Origin: Channallabes apus | Lineage: Eukaryota; Chordata; Actinopteri; Siluriformes; Clariidae | Assembly: GCA_030522415.1 (NCBI GenBank) | Contig: CM060118.1 | Coordinates: forward strand, 16,608,151 to 16,672,150 | Length of the DNA: 64,000 nucleotides | Reading direction: 5' to 3' | Shown here: one piece after another, positions 13,046 to 25,300 of the stretch | Layout of the letters: each line of letters starts with the position of its first letter | How positions within the stretch are numbered: the stretch's first letter is position 1 | The notes under the pieces: generated by a model | Told to the model about the DNA's origin: nothing | What the model saw: only the letters and a program-made list of their open reading frames with translations | Database searches by the model: none | Made by a program: the position numbers and the translations under genes

Positions 13046-13400
13046 ACATATTGTCATAAAAAAAGTATTTGCCCCTTCTTGATTTTTTTGCACATTTGTC
13101 ACACTTGAATGATACAAATGATCAAAAACCAAAAAAAAAAAAACCAACTCCACAAATTACATGGTGCTATGTGAAAAAGTAATTTCCCTCGTAAAACTGG
13201 TTAGCGGCAAAAGCTGCAGTCAATAGTTTGTTATAACTGGCATTAAGTCTTTCACATTGCTGTGAAGGAATTTTGGTCGACAGTTCATGCAGAATTGTTT
13301 TAATTTGGTCACATTGAAGGTTTTAACCTGTTATAGATTATGCACAGCATCTTAGTCAGATTTAAGTGTGGACTAGGCCACTACAAAGACTTTTTTTTAA
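13046..13400 (-). mobile_element. Decayed Tc1-like fragment
   Basis: AAAGTATTTGCCCCTTCTTG, GTGAAAAAGTAATTTCCCTC and a block matching the transposase 3' end (compare 41380-41620) identify an old copy of the family seen whole at 39136-40749 and 41184-42743. No open frame remains. Confidence 0.7.
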
Positions 13401-14052
13401 GCCAATAAGTGGAGTTGCTCGTGTGTTTCAGTTTGTGTTTCTAATCTATGTTTCACATTATGTATTATGATTATTATGATTACTGTATGATTATTATTAT
13501 TAGCAGTAGTAGTATTATTGTAATTATTATTATAAAAGATAACAAAGAGCTAGCAGAACATATTACGTTATTATAGCTATACTATATTGTTAATTTGCAC
13601 AACTGGCTAGGCAGATTATTATTTCCTTTAAATATTCAATTAGTTTTATTACAAAAAAGTAGTTATTTCTCTCTCTCTCTCTCTTTTTTTTTTTTACATT
13701 TTTTTAAACGTAAAACGGACATTTAAAAAAAACTGCATGGTTTGTCGCCCCCTGGTGGGATTCCGGTGTGTAGTTTTGTTTAGTTCTTTAATCGTTGAAA
13801 AAAAAACTCGCGAAACAGTCGTTTTTAGTTGTTAAATAAATAGCTAAAATCATGCTTTATAACAGTGCTGTCCACACAATCCATAAAGACAAAGCTTTTT
13901 ATGACCTAACGAACATTATACAGCAAATGTCAAGCAAAACACATAAGAATCGTTGAGTGCACTATGAAAATTATGTATATATATGATGGACGAGTGGACT
14001 AACATTTACGTGTAAAGAAATAAAAAATAACACATAACCAAATGTGCTCAGC
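13401..14052. other. No gene seen upstream of the tRNA pair
   Basis: AT-rich; a CT run at 13671-13683. No supported gene. Confidence 0.4.
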
Positions 14053-14124
14053 TCCCTGGTGGTCTAGTGGTTAGGATTCGGCGCTCTCACCGCCGCGGCC
14101 CGGGTTCGATTCCCGGTCAGGGAA
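14053..14124 (+). tRNA. tRNA-Glu (CTC)
   Basis: A 72-nt cloverleaf. The acceptor stem TCCCTGG pairs with TCAGGGA, the A box is TGGTCTAGTGG, the anticodon loop carries CTC, and the B box is GGTTCGATTCC. It looks intact and essentially identical to the vertebrate consensus. The CCA end is not encoded, as expected of a nuclear gene. A short T run follows at about 14130-14135 as a Pol III terminator. Confidence 0.97.
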
Positions 14125-14318
14125 CGAAAATTTTTAATTCAGTAGAAAATGCGTTTTTATCCGAACGGTCTGGTTTTCATTTCTTAAATATTTCTAAAAT
14201 ACTTTCTAGTAGTTCTCTCGGTACCTTTGTAATTTACAGTTATAATTATGCAGTAGCAGTAGTAGTCTACTTCGATTTCTCTGTAATACATATGACGTAT
14301 ATCACACTACATTTACGA

Positions 14319-14390
14319 AGCAGAGTGGCGCAGCGGAAGCGTGCTGGGCCCATAACCCAGAGGTCGATGGATCGAAACCATCCTCTGCTA
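14319..14390 (+). tRNA. Initiator tRNA-Met (CAT)
   Basis: A 72-nt cloverleaf beginning AGCAGAGTGG and ending CCATCCTCTGCTA, with anticodon CAT in GGGCCCATAACCC and the initiator hallmark GATCGAAAC in the T loop region in place of the usual TTCRA. A run of eight T directly follows at 14392-14400 as a Pol III terminator. It lies 194 bp after tRNA-Glu on the same strand and has its own internal promoter. Confidence 0.97.
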
Positions 14391-14551
14391 TGTTTTTTTT
14401 ATTTTTATAAAATGGATAGAAATATATACATGTATATCAAATAATACGTTAAGTACTGTATGTGAGAGAGGTCAGATATGTTAGCAGCATATAAATCATT
14501 AACATGCTTGACACATACCTGCCTAGTTATTCGTCTGGTTACAAGTATACA

Positions 14552-15537
14552 CACAAACCGGATTCCAAAAAAGTTGGGACACTAAACAAATTGTGAATAT
14601 AAACTGAATGCAATGATGTGGAGATGGCAAATGTCAATATTTTATTCAGAATAGAACATAAATCATGGAACAAAAGTTTAAACTGAGAAAATGTATCATT
14701 TTAAGGGAAAAATATGGTGAATCAAAATGTCATGGTGTCAACAAATCCCAAAAAAGTTGGGACAAGGCCATTTTCACCACTGTGTGGCATCTCCCCTTCT
14801 TCTTACAACACTCAACAGACGTCTGGGGACCGAGGAGACCAGTTTTTCAAGTTTAGAAATAGGAATGCTCTCCCATTCTTGTCTAATACAGGCCTCTAAC
14901 TGTTCAATCGTCTTGGGCCTTCTTTGTCGCACCTTCCTCTTTATGATGCGCCAAATGTTCTCTATAGGGGAAAGATCTGGACTGCAGACTGGCCATTTCA
15001 GTACCCGGATCCTTCTCCTACGCAGCCATGATGTTGTGATTGATGCAGAATGTGGTCTGGCATTATCTTGTTGAAAAATGCAGGGTCTTCCCTGAAAGAG
15101 ATGATGTCTGGATGGGAGCATATGTTGTTCTAGAACCTGAATATATTTTTCTGCATTGATGGTGCCTTTCCAGACATGCAAGCTGCCCATGCCACACGCA
15201 CTCATGCAACCCCATACCATCAGAGATGCAGGCTTCTGAACTGAGCGTTGATAACAACTTGGGTTGTCCTTCGCCTCTTCGGTCTGGATGACATGGCGTC
15301 CCACATTTCCAACAAGAACTTCGAATCGTGACTCGTCTGACCACAGAACAGTCTTCCATTTTGCCACACTCCATTTTAAATGATCCTTGGCCCAATGAAA
15401 ACGCCTGTGCTTGTGGATCTTGCTTAGAAATGGCTTCTTCTTTGCACTGTAGAGTTTCAGCTGGCAACGGCGGATGGCACGGTGGATTGTGTTCACTGAC
15501 AATGGTTTCTGGAAGGTTCTGGATGGTTTTTATTTAA
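14552..15537 (-). mobile_element. Tc1-like transposon, right part missing
   Basis: The left end has the terminal motif CCGGATTCCAAAAAAGTTGG with an internal repeat of CCCAAAAAAGTTGGGAC at about 14746-14763. The transposase C-terminal two thirds is open, but the N-terminal part and the right inverted repeat are not found. Sequence beyond about 15540 is of a different kind, so the element is broken or joined to another repeat. Confidence 0.75.
14774..15502 (-). CDS. Tc1-like transposase, N-terminally truncated
   Basis: A 242-residue frame carrying the RNase-H-like DDE catalytic core: Asp56 in LWSDES, Asp146 in FQQDNARPH and Glu181 in SPDLSPIENIW, giving the DD34E spacing of Tc1 elements. The glycine-rich block MVWGCMSACGMGSL at 95-108 is intact. 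Family members are about 340 residues, so the paired DNA-binding domain is lost. The Met used is simply the first in the open frame, not a likely native start. Catalysis would be cut-and-paste at TA sites, but without DNA binding this copy should be inactive. Confidence 0.8.
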   Translation of the reverse strand: MSVNTIHRAIRRCQLKLYSAKKKPFLSKIHKHRRFHWAKDHLKWSVAKWKTVLWSDESRFEVLVGNVGRHVIQTEEAKDNPSCYQRSVQKPASLMVWGCMSACGMGSLHVWKGTINAEKYIQVLEQHMLPSRHHLFQGRPCIFQQDNARPHSASITTSWLRRRRIRVLKWPVCSPDLSPIENIWRIIKRKVRQRRPKTIEQLEACIRQEWESIPISKLEKLVSSVPRRLLSVVRRRGDATQW

Positions 15538-15559
15538 CTAAAAAGAAGGGGGGAAAAGG

Positions 15560-15960
15560 TCTGACCTTGGGGTGAATGTGAACGTTCACTCCTGGGATGA
15601 TTGGCAACACTCTTGAATGCTTTCCACTGAATAATCTTTCTCACTGTGGGACGTTGAACTCCAGTTTGTTGGCACAGTTTTTCTTAAAAACTATTCCAGA
15701 TTGATGGGCAGCAACAATTGCTTCTCTAAGACCATTTATGATGTCTTTCCCTTATGACATTGTGTTAACACACACCGGAATGCTCCAGACTAACAAACTG
15801 TATAAAAGTCTGCTTTTATAGAGGTCTGCACACCTGCTGATGATCAATTAATCACATCATTATTAGCATCACCTGGCTAAACTTACCCTCTTAAATCCAA
15901 GAACAAGAAAGAAAAAAAAACAGAATGTAAGAATATAGAGGGGTACTTACATTTAAAAAT
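15560..15960 (-). mobile_element. Dispersed DNA-transposon fragment
   Basis: A block around CATTGTGTTAACACACACC, TAAAAGTCTGCTTTTATAGAGGT and GATGATCAATTAATCA resembles the 5' flank of another teleost DNA element. On the minus strand a weak N-terminal transposase-like frame is readable (GKDIINGLREAIVAAHQSG). It may be the decayed head of the neighbouring Tc1 copy or a different element next to it. Confidence 0.4.
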
Positions 15961-16254
15961 GACATTATGTGGAAGAGCATTTAAAGCACATAATTAAATC
16001 CAGTTATCTTAATATCTAAAACACTTTATTAAAAAAAATGCAGATCCATGAAAGAATTCAACTTTACAGGTCAATGATCAGTTTGGTTGAAGCAAACTCT
16101 GAAACCTTGTAATGCACTTTATTTTACACTTTATTTAACGTTTAAATGCGAATTAGAACCTGTGGCATGTTTTTTTTATGAGCCAAGCAAACATTTAACA
16201 TCATCACAGCCTTAAAATTAGCTTACTTTGTGTCAATATTCGGTTGGACTGCAG

Positions 16255-16670
16255 CAAACAAGCTGCATCCATCATGCATAGTGACCTCTGTAAAAGAGTG
16301 ACCAACGCATAGAGTTTGTCAGATCTAGACTCAGCAAGATTATGTGGCAATAAAATGAAGTCAGATGATTACCTAAATGTACTAAAGGACCAGGTTGTCC
16401 CATCGTTGCATTTTTCTTTCCTGATGGCACATGCATATTCCAGGATTCAAATAAGTGTTTTTCTGTAAGCAAGAGAACTAATTTACACACATGAATTGTC
16501 GATCAGAGTCCTGACCCAACTGAATGTCTAGGGTGTTCAGCAGAAGACTTAATGGAGTGATTTGGCTTTCTTGTCATCAGTACAAGATCTTGAACATAAT
16601 TAATGCAACTCTGGACAGATGTTACATAAGGTTTTTGGAACAAATCCTTCTTTTTTTTAACCATTTAAAC
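16255..16670 (+). mobile_element. Decayed Tc1-like transposase remnant
   Basis: Plus-strand sequence such as GACCAGGTTGTCCCATCG, TTCCTGATGGCACATGCATA, CAGTACAAGATCTTGAACAT and AATTAATGCAACTCTGGACAG matches the C-terminal half of a second Tc1-like family. No frame survives. Confidence 0.65.
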
Positions 16671-17057
16671 TGTGGAGCCTAACTTGTATAAGTGTTAAAA
16701 CATTTAATCTGTTTAACAAATGTCTGCAACATTTAATGAAATCTTATTCATTTAATTATTTAACAATGAACCAGCATACACTGGAGTTTATGGTACATTG
16801 CTATAATTTTCTGAATGTGACAGATGAACATTTCGTGGTATTAAACAACTGGGTATTCTTCCATCTGGTTCAAACATATTGCTTTGTTTTTGTCCAAAGA
16901 AAAATTCAAGAGGTAGAATAGTGTTTGCAAATTCTGGAATCTTGGAACAGACCAAGTTTACAGTAACAATTAAGGCACCAAACCAATATAGAGGAAAGCA
17001 CCATGTGTTTTCTTTTTTTACGTCATCAGTCTTTGTTTATCCTCACTCATCCACACT

Positions 17058-17378
17058 AAGGGTGGGCGATAGGGCAAAAATATCATATCATGATATTTAA
17101 AGACACTTTCATGATATACAATATAATTCTTCTGAGATTCTGATAACAAACATGGCCAACACAAGCTTCTGTATGTTTGGAGATTTTAGTCTAAAACATT
17201 TAATGAAGGACAATGGAAGGGAAATGAAACAGCTGGTACAAAATCATTTCAAGTCAGTTACATTTCAAAGTAACAGAGTTCAAAAAGCACTGACATCCAA
17301 TGCTATAGATGAAAAGTGCATCATGAGGTGATTATATCAAGATATCAATATAATTGTCATATTGCCCAGCCCTACTCC
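17058..17378. mobile_element. hAT-like MITE with GGGTGGGCGATA/TATTGCCCAGCCC ends
   Basis: AAGGGTGGGCGATAGGGCAAAAATATCA at the left pairs imperfectly with the reverse complement of TGTCATATTGCCCAGCCCTA at the right. The 320-bp interior is non-coding. The ends are typical of a common teleost hAT-derived MITE. An 8-bp duplication is not clean. Confidence 0.55.
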
Positions 17379-17551
17379 ACATTGTAGATTTCTGTCACTA
17401 TGTCCTTAAAGGCATTTAGTCACTGTCTAATAATTACTAATCAGAACAATCTGATTCTATGTATCAAACCATTTTTACCAATATTACCACAGATTATTTG
17501 TGGTAATATTGGCATTGTATCCATGTGACTGAATAGATCCAATTTTGTCCC

Positions 17552-20500
17552 TTAGACTCCACCACAGGAAGCTGATTGCTGATGTGTTCTGAGATTGCAG
17601 ATCCAGGCAAAGCGCTTCCCACAGCGATTACACACAAATGGTTTCTCTCCAGTATGAACTCTTTGATGTTTCTTCAGATTCCCTGCTTCTGTAAAAAGCT
17701 TCCCACAGGTCTCGCACTTGAAAGGCTTCTCTCCTGTGTGGATGCGTTGATGAGCCTCTAAGTTAGACTGCCCAGTAAAAGCCTTTCCACAGAACCTACA
17801 GATGTAACTTTTCCTCTTGCCCTTTTCCATGCGCCTAGGAAGCTGTAGCCCAGCGAGAGAAACCCCAGGATGTGGTACGTTTGGGATGGCCTGAGTGAGA
17901 TTTGCTCGGTTTGCTGCATCTAATCTAGCCCTGTTAAAGTGACTAAACTGCTGAGGATGGGCTTGACTTGAAACAGTGACTGTACTCCACTCTGCCTCCC
18001 CCCTGTGAAGCACTCTGGCATCCTGAAGCCTGTTTGAGACAGCCCCTTTGTGCCTACTCCTAATAGACACAGGTCCTGGCTGTACCAGAACACAGTCTTG
18101 GTCTTGCTCTACTTCCACTATATAAGAGCAAGATGGCTGACTTTCAGAGGGGCTATTTGCAGCCCATCGTGGGAAAGAACTTTCCAGCTCATTGGCTCTC
18201 TCAAACAATGTGCTATTTGTTCCTAGCACATCAACAGACGCTACTGTTTTTCTCTGAGCATTCTGGTTTGAGAGTGGGAGGTTGCTGCTCTCTTCTGGCC
18301 CTTGCAGATGAGACTGGGAACTGGGGATATCCAATACTTTGACTTCTCTATGAGGAAGAGCTGGCTCACGTGAACACAGAGGCCCTAAAGTCTGGGAGTC
18401 CACCACATCTAGATAACAGAAGAAAGGCATCAGTAATCTTGTTCTTCTTTAAAAAATTTCTTCAAAACACTGTATCCCTATGTATACCCATGAAACAAGA
18501 AGTTTTTTTAGGTCACTAAATAAGTACCACATTAAGTTGCTGAGTAAACCAACTGTTTTTTTCATCATTACAAAGATGCCTTACCTTGTATCGTAATCTG
18601 CATGTCTATTGACTGACTGGAAGTTCCCTGGTGTTGTTCTTGAAGTTGACTTTCACCCTTCACAAGAGACGACTCCAACTCGTTAGGCTGAAAAACAACA
18701 ACCAACCATCAAGAAGTCTTTCCTTTAGCATAAAACGCATAAACACTTTTCAGTACTGAGGAAATTGAATTTAGCTTTAAGTACAGTGGTGTTCAAAATA
18801 ATAGCAGTGTGTTGAAAAAAAGTGAGTAAAGCTCCATATCCATATCCTATAATAACTTTTAATTTAAATCACATAAATGCATTATGTGCTAAATGTATTA
18901 TTACTTTACAGAAAGTGAAGAAAAACAAATATTAGTCTGTTCAAAAAAATAGCAGTGTCATCATTCATCTTTACAAAGTGATGAATTTACAGTTTAAACA
19001 AAAATGCATGGTTGTATAACCATGGTTTCTGAGAACTGCTTCACATCTGTGCTGCATGGAGTCAACCAACTTCTGGCACCATTCCAGCCCAAGAAACAGC
19101 ATTTTTTGTCTCAGAAACAGCATTTTTAATGTCAGGCCACACGTTTTCTATTGGATTAAGGTCTGGGGATTGGGCTGGCCACACCATAACGTTAATCTTA
19201 TTTGTCTGGAACCAAGATTCTGCTCGCTTACTGGTGTGTTTGGGGTCGTTGTGTGTTAGCCCATTTCAAGGGCATTTCCTCTTCGGCTCTTTACTGTAGG
19301 TATTCTGATGTACTCAAATTGATCCATGGTCCCTGTAATGTGATAAATACACACACACACACCATAGAACGAGAAGCATCCCCAGATCATGATGCTTGTG
19401 CCTCCATGCTTCACTGTCTTCACAGTGTACTGTGTCCTGAATTCAATGTTTGTGGCCCCTAGACCCAAAATTCATCAGCTTTCATCAGTCCACAAAATAT
19501 TGCACCATTTCTCTTTAGGCCAGTCAATGTGTTCTTTGGCGAACTGTAACCTCTTCAGCACATGCCTTTTTTTCAACAATGGGACTTTGCGGGGGCTTCT
19601 TGCTGATAGCTTTCTGGTTTTGGTCTCCATTTTAAAGCTTAAAAATTATTTGGTATAATTTTAGCAGAGCAGGCTATCATTTTCTGCTCTTCTTTGTACG
19701 TTTTCCCATCACTAATCAACTTTTGAATCAAAGTACGCGGTTCTTCTGAACAATGTCTGGAACAACCCATTTTATTTTTGGGTTTTAACCCATTTATCCT
19801 TGAATTTTTTTTTTATCCTTGAATTTGTTTGACATGTGTTTTTCCCAGAATAATTTACCTCTCTAATTGAACTCCACACTGCTATTATTTTGAACAGACT
19901 AATATTTGTTTTTCTTCACTTTCTGTAAACTAATAATACATTTAGCACATTTTTTTCTTCATGTTGTGATTCAGAATAGAACATGCAGAGTGGCCAGTGC
20001 ATTTGTGTGATTTAAATGAAAAGTTATTATATGGATATGGAGCTTTACTCACTTTTTTCAATACACTGCTACTATTTTGAACACCACTGTACATTCCATA
20101 TGTGAGGAAGAAAACAGAACTTTGATAACAAAGCAGGACTGACAGCTCCATTGTGATTTTATCATTGTATTATCCACACTGACCTCCTGCATACTGAGGG
20201 CTAATGTGATCTGTGCAGGTGAGGAAGAGACTCCACTTCCACAAACGTCTGTGCTGGACTCCACAAATCCTAAGGAAGTAGACAAAACCTCAATTAAGTG
20301 ACAGCAAACATAAAAAATGGTTGGGGAGAGGGAGATATTTAATTCATAGTAACATGGTAACATGACAGTAATTGCACATATGCTTTAACGAATTCTTCTT
20401 TTACTTTTCTTTTGACTATTTTTATTATTCTTCACATCTTTACAAATTGACTCAAATTAACTATTTACTATGTTTAATCACTTCCTCTCACTTGACTCAC

Positions 20501-20609
20501 CGTCTTGCAGGGTCATGCCACCACGTGTCTGAGTATCTTGCTCCTCCAGCTCTGAATGCTCTTCCTTGATAAACAGCACGTCTGGCTCTTCATCATCAGT
20601 CTTTTGGTG
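17552..20609 (-). CDS. C2H2 zinc-finger 3' module A (possible alternative tail)
   Basis: Four in-phase exons on the minus strand: 20501-20609, 20184-20269, 18585-18687 and 17552-18408, with canonical splice sites throughout. Early exons encode acidic, Ser/Gln-rich linker. The last exon carries QPSCSY, a basic stretch, and three fingers ([42 protein letters not shown]) with TGEKP linkers, ending before TAA at 17552. The third finger ends H-x5-C rather than the second His. The first exon starts in phase 0 and no start exon was found between 20610 and 22318. It joins in frame to 24316-24440 upstream, giving 523 residues. Likely a nuclear DNA-binding factor. Whether it is a second gene or an alternative terminus of module B is open. 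Confidence 0.75.
18784..20089 (-). mobile_element. Tc1-like transposon with IR/DR ends, in a zinc-finger intron
   Basis: Bounded by TA at 18782-18783 and 20090-20091. The left end CAGTGGTGTTCAAAATAATAGC matches the right end inverted. A second copy of the motif (CAAAAAAATAGCAGTGTC) lies about 160 bp inside the left end, and the matching inner copy is at about 19875-19900, an indirect/direct repeat layout like Sleeping Beauty-type elements. The 1.3-kb interior keeps only a broken minus-strand transposase ([14 protein letters not shown] at 19256-19468). It sits between exons 18585-18687 and 20184-20269. Confidence 0.85.
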
Positions 20610-21064
20610 CTATAAGACCGACACACAGACACGCACACAAACACACAAAGACTGAGCATTACCACAAAGGCTTGGTATTACATAAACAAACACAATCAAT
20701 GCAGCAGCCTGAAAAATAATGTTGTAACACATTTAGACAAATTGTTCATAAGACAGGACAGGCCTCAACAGAGGCATTGTAATAGAGTAATGCTTTGCAG
20801 TATGTTCCAAATTGATTATTGTGAAGAAGAAAACTCAACATCATTAATCAAACATTAGGTTCATACATTAGATTATTATATGAGGTTAAAAGTACACCAC
20901 ATTACTACATGTATGTGTAATTTGGCAGTATCCATGTTACAGCACACTTTTAGGATTTACATCTGAATTCAGTTACTCTACTGTTAACTAATTACAGGTT
21001 GCAGTGGAAAGGGCAGATGTTTTGTGGCTTTGTTGGGTAAACAGTTATACAATTTAATGTTCAA

Positions 21065-21550
21065 TCCATTACCTTTGGCCATCAATTATATAGTGATCAG
21101 TCACAACATACAAAACTCCTGCCACGTGAATTGAATAACAGTGATTATTTATTATATACTATTAAACAGGTAACAGGAAAATGTGCTCATTTATGCCTGT
21201 GGTGACCTAAAAGCTAGCCCGTCTGGCCTGATCCCACAGAAAAGCCAATGCAGCACAAACCGGCAAAAAAACTGGCCATGACAGGAAGTCACTAGAACAC
21301 GCAGTGCACCACTGCCTGCATGCATGTGGCCAGTAAGGAAAGAGCCCTAGGTTGCCGACCCAGCCTACAAAACTCCCCAGATCCTAGCGTGATCCTGTAA
21401 CCCACAGCGGCAAAAAAACTACCATCCCAATGCCAAACACCACAGAACACCCCCCAAAGTCATGTGGAGTCAGTGTACAGTTGAGTCAGTGCAGTTTTGG
21501 TGGGACAATAGGGAGACTAACACCCAGGTGGTTTTAATGTTATGTTTTTA
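21065..21550. mobile_element. Short Tc1-like derivative
   Basis: The left end around TATAGTGATCAGTCACAACAT and the right end GGTGGTTTTAATGTTATG are the termini of a teleost Tc1 family. The interior is short, non-coding and unlike the transposase, so this is a deletion derivative or non-autonomous copy. It lies between the two zinc-finger modules. Confidence 0.5.
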
Positions 21551-22318
21551 AATTATGGTTGATTTGTGCATTTCCATTCACACTTAGCTTCTACTTTTTT
21601 TTCTTTAAAATGCATATAGCTGCAGATGTTTACCAGAGAGATCCAGACTGAAACACACAATAACACCCATGCTCAGACGTTTCTACAAAGGGCCATTTTT
21701 TATTGAATACTGACCACTGAATAAAACCAGTGTTTCCTGATCATTTTTGGTAACAGCAAAATAGTTATGATTTAATTTAACAAACGTTTTACTGGTTGAC
21801 TAAGAGGTATACTACAAAGCAGAGTTCATCAATTAGATAAGCCAAGACAATTTTCAGTGTAGACCCTCTCTTACCTCTTCTATTGGATAGTCGATAATAT
21901 TTCTAAACTTAAAAATAAAGGTAACAGTTTTGTGAAAAAATAATATAGTATAAACTAGCGATTTCCCCTTCAAAAGAGCAAACAAATGCACTGATTAATC
22001 AAAGTTTATTCGGAAGTTACACAATTCCAAATAGATTCCACTAAAACCACTTCTATCTGGGCATGACAGTAACTATAGATCCACATTTTAGGTATTTTGA
22101 TCAGCTGAAAAAAAAAACCTGTTACTGATTTAAAAAAAAAAAAAAAAAAAAAAGTGAACCCAACTTAAATCAAGCAGTACATACTATAAAATTCTAGATT
22201 GGATGAAATTCAGAATTGTTGTTTCTCATCAGTATTCCATGTGTCTGTAACAATATTTCATAAACAACCCACAGTTACATGCAACTTGATCCATCTATAT
22301 GTCCATAAGTCAGTTTGG
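21551..22318. other. No gene seen between zinc-finger modules
   Basis: AT-rich DNA with a poly-A run at 22130-22153. No exon resembling the zinc-finger locus first exon is visible, which matters for module A. Confidence 0.5.
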
Positions 22319-25300
22319 TCAGTTGTTGATTGGCCCAAGGGATAGAAGTTCCTCTGCCGTGAGCATATCAGGGTGATATTTTTGCTGATGGGTTTTGAGG
22401 TTTCGTATCCAGGCAAATGCCTTCCCGCACTGGGTGCAACTGTAGGGCCTCTCCCCTGTATGAACTTTCTGGTGCTTTTTCAGGTTTCCTGCCTCAGCAA
22501 ACAGCTTCCCGCAGGTGTTACAGCGGAACGGCTTCTCACCCGTATGGATGCGTTGGTGGATCTCCACTTTCTTGGGGCGGTTGAAAGCTTTTCCACAATA
22601 TTTGCAAGTAAAGAGTTTCTCGTTGTGAGCTCGTTCATGTCTAACCTGTCCAATTCTTGGCTGGTATAAACTTATGCCTTTGGCATGTTGCCAACTGTCC
22701 ACATCTGGTATACCTGAAGATGTTGATGCCACCACTGGAAAGTCACTGGTCAACTGTGATAGAGTGGCATGTGATGAGGGCATGCTAAAATTATTAAGGT
22801 GCTCTATTCTTGACGGTTGGAACTTTTGCAAAGTCTGGTGTATTGTAGATTTCTTATTGCTGTCCCAAACAGTGATGTCATCCCCTTCCTCTGCAGACTC
22901 AACCTCTATGATCTCTGTTTTCTGTGGGGGATGATCAGGTCGGCTCTCAGTTTTATTGTCACTCATCATGTAAGAGCAAGATGGCTGACGTAGGTCCGCA
23001 TCGTCACCCCCTTGCATAAATAGCTCCCCCAAAGGAGTGCATGCCCCACTTACACCAAACTCTGCCTGCCCCTGTAATCCCAAGGGCTCCTGGGATAGCC
23101 CCTCAGCGTTCTCAAACTGTGGCTCAGATTTAAGCACTTTGTCAGATCCACTGACCTCCAAAGCCTCGTGCCGTGTCCTGGAGTTCTGACCATCCACTTT
23201 ATCCACTTGAGCAGCACCATAATCTCCTTCTACACCCTCACACACAGGTTCTGCCACTCCTGTGAAACAATGTGAGACAGATTCAATAGGTTATAACCAT
23301 ACAAATTTCTACTGAACAGTTTTTACTATTTATGATAGAATATTTATTTTCTGTTTTTATTCCTCCAATTACAAATATTTTTGGATTTCTTAGATTTTTT
23401 TAACTCACAAAAAGCTATAATTTAAAATACATATTAATAATTAATATGTAGAAGGCCAATAATTTTTTTATTTACCCGTCTACTCACCATCTTCTCGAAT
23501 GAATAGTTGTTGCTGTGTGTGGCCTTCATCAGATGTCTCAGCCTTAACAAGCACAGCATTTGGTCCAGCCTGGCTGGAGTCTTCATGCTTTTGGGAGAAA
23601 ACACCAGAAGCTGAATGACAAGGTTTCATAGCAAATTAGAGACATAAGATTTTTTTTTTAATCAGCTGATGACAACATATCACATGTCTTATGGTAGATA
23701 TTGGTGATTTCTTTGTTAATACAAATCTGATTTAACATCTCAGTTCAAGACCATGTTAGTCAGTGTGAACCAGAAAATCACTTGTATTATAAGTAATTTG
23801 AACCCTCATTGGTCCCATAATAAATGCATACGCAGCACAATGTTGATGACTATTCAGAAAAAATATATATACTACTACTACTACTAATAATAATAATAAG
23901 AACAATAAATAACCACAGCCAAATCACTGTGGAGTGCAAAAGCATATATTACACCACCACCTGCCATTCTCAAAATTTCTTCAAATAATGACAATCAACA
24001 GCAATGAAATTACTAATATAACAAACAATATTTGGCATGAGGTGCGTGCCAAATATTTAAACCAAATTCAGCTGTTTTGTGCAAACATATATGAGAGAAC
24101 TGCCAGCACTGTATGAGATGTCAGTAAATGTAAGGGCACCCAGTGAAGAGTATGGAGTTGCAAAAAACATTATTTCACACATAATGCATTGTTATATACA
24201 CACAATTATGCTTCAATCAAAATGATGTTTTCATGCTTTGACACAGGTACTGAACCAAATAATGATGAGATGAATTTAATCAGGTGTTTGTATAAATAGT
24301 GCAATCTTTGCTTACCCCTTTCTCATCATGTTTGATGACTGGATGACCAATTGTCACGTCTGCACTGGAGGGTTCCCCATCTCTCCAAACATCCTCACTT
24401 AATTGCCTCCCATAAAGCTCATCTTGATTTGGAAAAATGTCTTGAAACAGAAAAGCAAAAACACAGCAGGATGTAACAAACATGCTGCATTTATTGGGAA
24501 ATTACTTTAGATGGCTAAACACAACAGTGAAAAATATTGCACAACGTTCATGAATTTTTAAATCTGACTGGTTAACAGCTGCTACCTAAAATACACCGAT
24601 GAGCCTTAACATCGTGACTTTGTATTGGAGAACCAGCATTAACCTTTTCGTCAATTTGAGCTACAGTAGCTCTTTAAATTGGACTACACGGGCCAGCCTT
24701 CACTCCCCATGTGCATCAGTTGGCTTTGGCTACCTATTACTCTGTTGCAGTTCACTGTTTTTCCTTTCTTGGATCACTTTTGGCATGTCCTGACCACTGC
24801 AGCCTGGGAACATCCCACAAGACTGCAGTTTTGGAGTTGCTCTGATCCAGCTGTCTAGCCATAACAATTTGGCCCTTCTCAAAGTAGCTACATTTTTAAT
24901 ATCTCATTACAATGGCGGTTGGAAGTTGGTGGGATATATTATGTGTGTTGGAAGCAGGAGAAATGGGTAAGCACAAGGATTTGAGTGACTTTGACAAGGG
25001 CCAAATTGTGATAGTTGGAAGGACTGGGTCAGAGCAATGAAGGAAAACCAGTTAACTGGTGAAAGGGTCATGGGTGGCCAAGGCTCAATGCACATGACAG
25101 GGGCATGAGGTCTGGTCCGTGTAGTCCGATTCAATAGAAGTGCTGGTGTAGACCAAATGAAAAGGTTAATACTGGTTGTGATAGAAAGGTGTTAGAACAC
25201 ACAGTGGATCAGTGTTATGAGGCACAAGGGGGAACCTATTCAATATTAAGCAGGTGGTCATCATGTCACAGCAGATCTGTGTATATATTTATTTTAAACA

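Noticed and set aside
17520..17552. Further coding sequence past the module A stop
   Set aside because: TAA at 17552-17554 follows directly after the last finger, as in module B; the downstream sequence is AT-rich.
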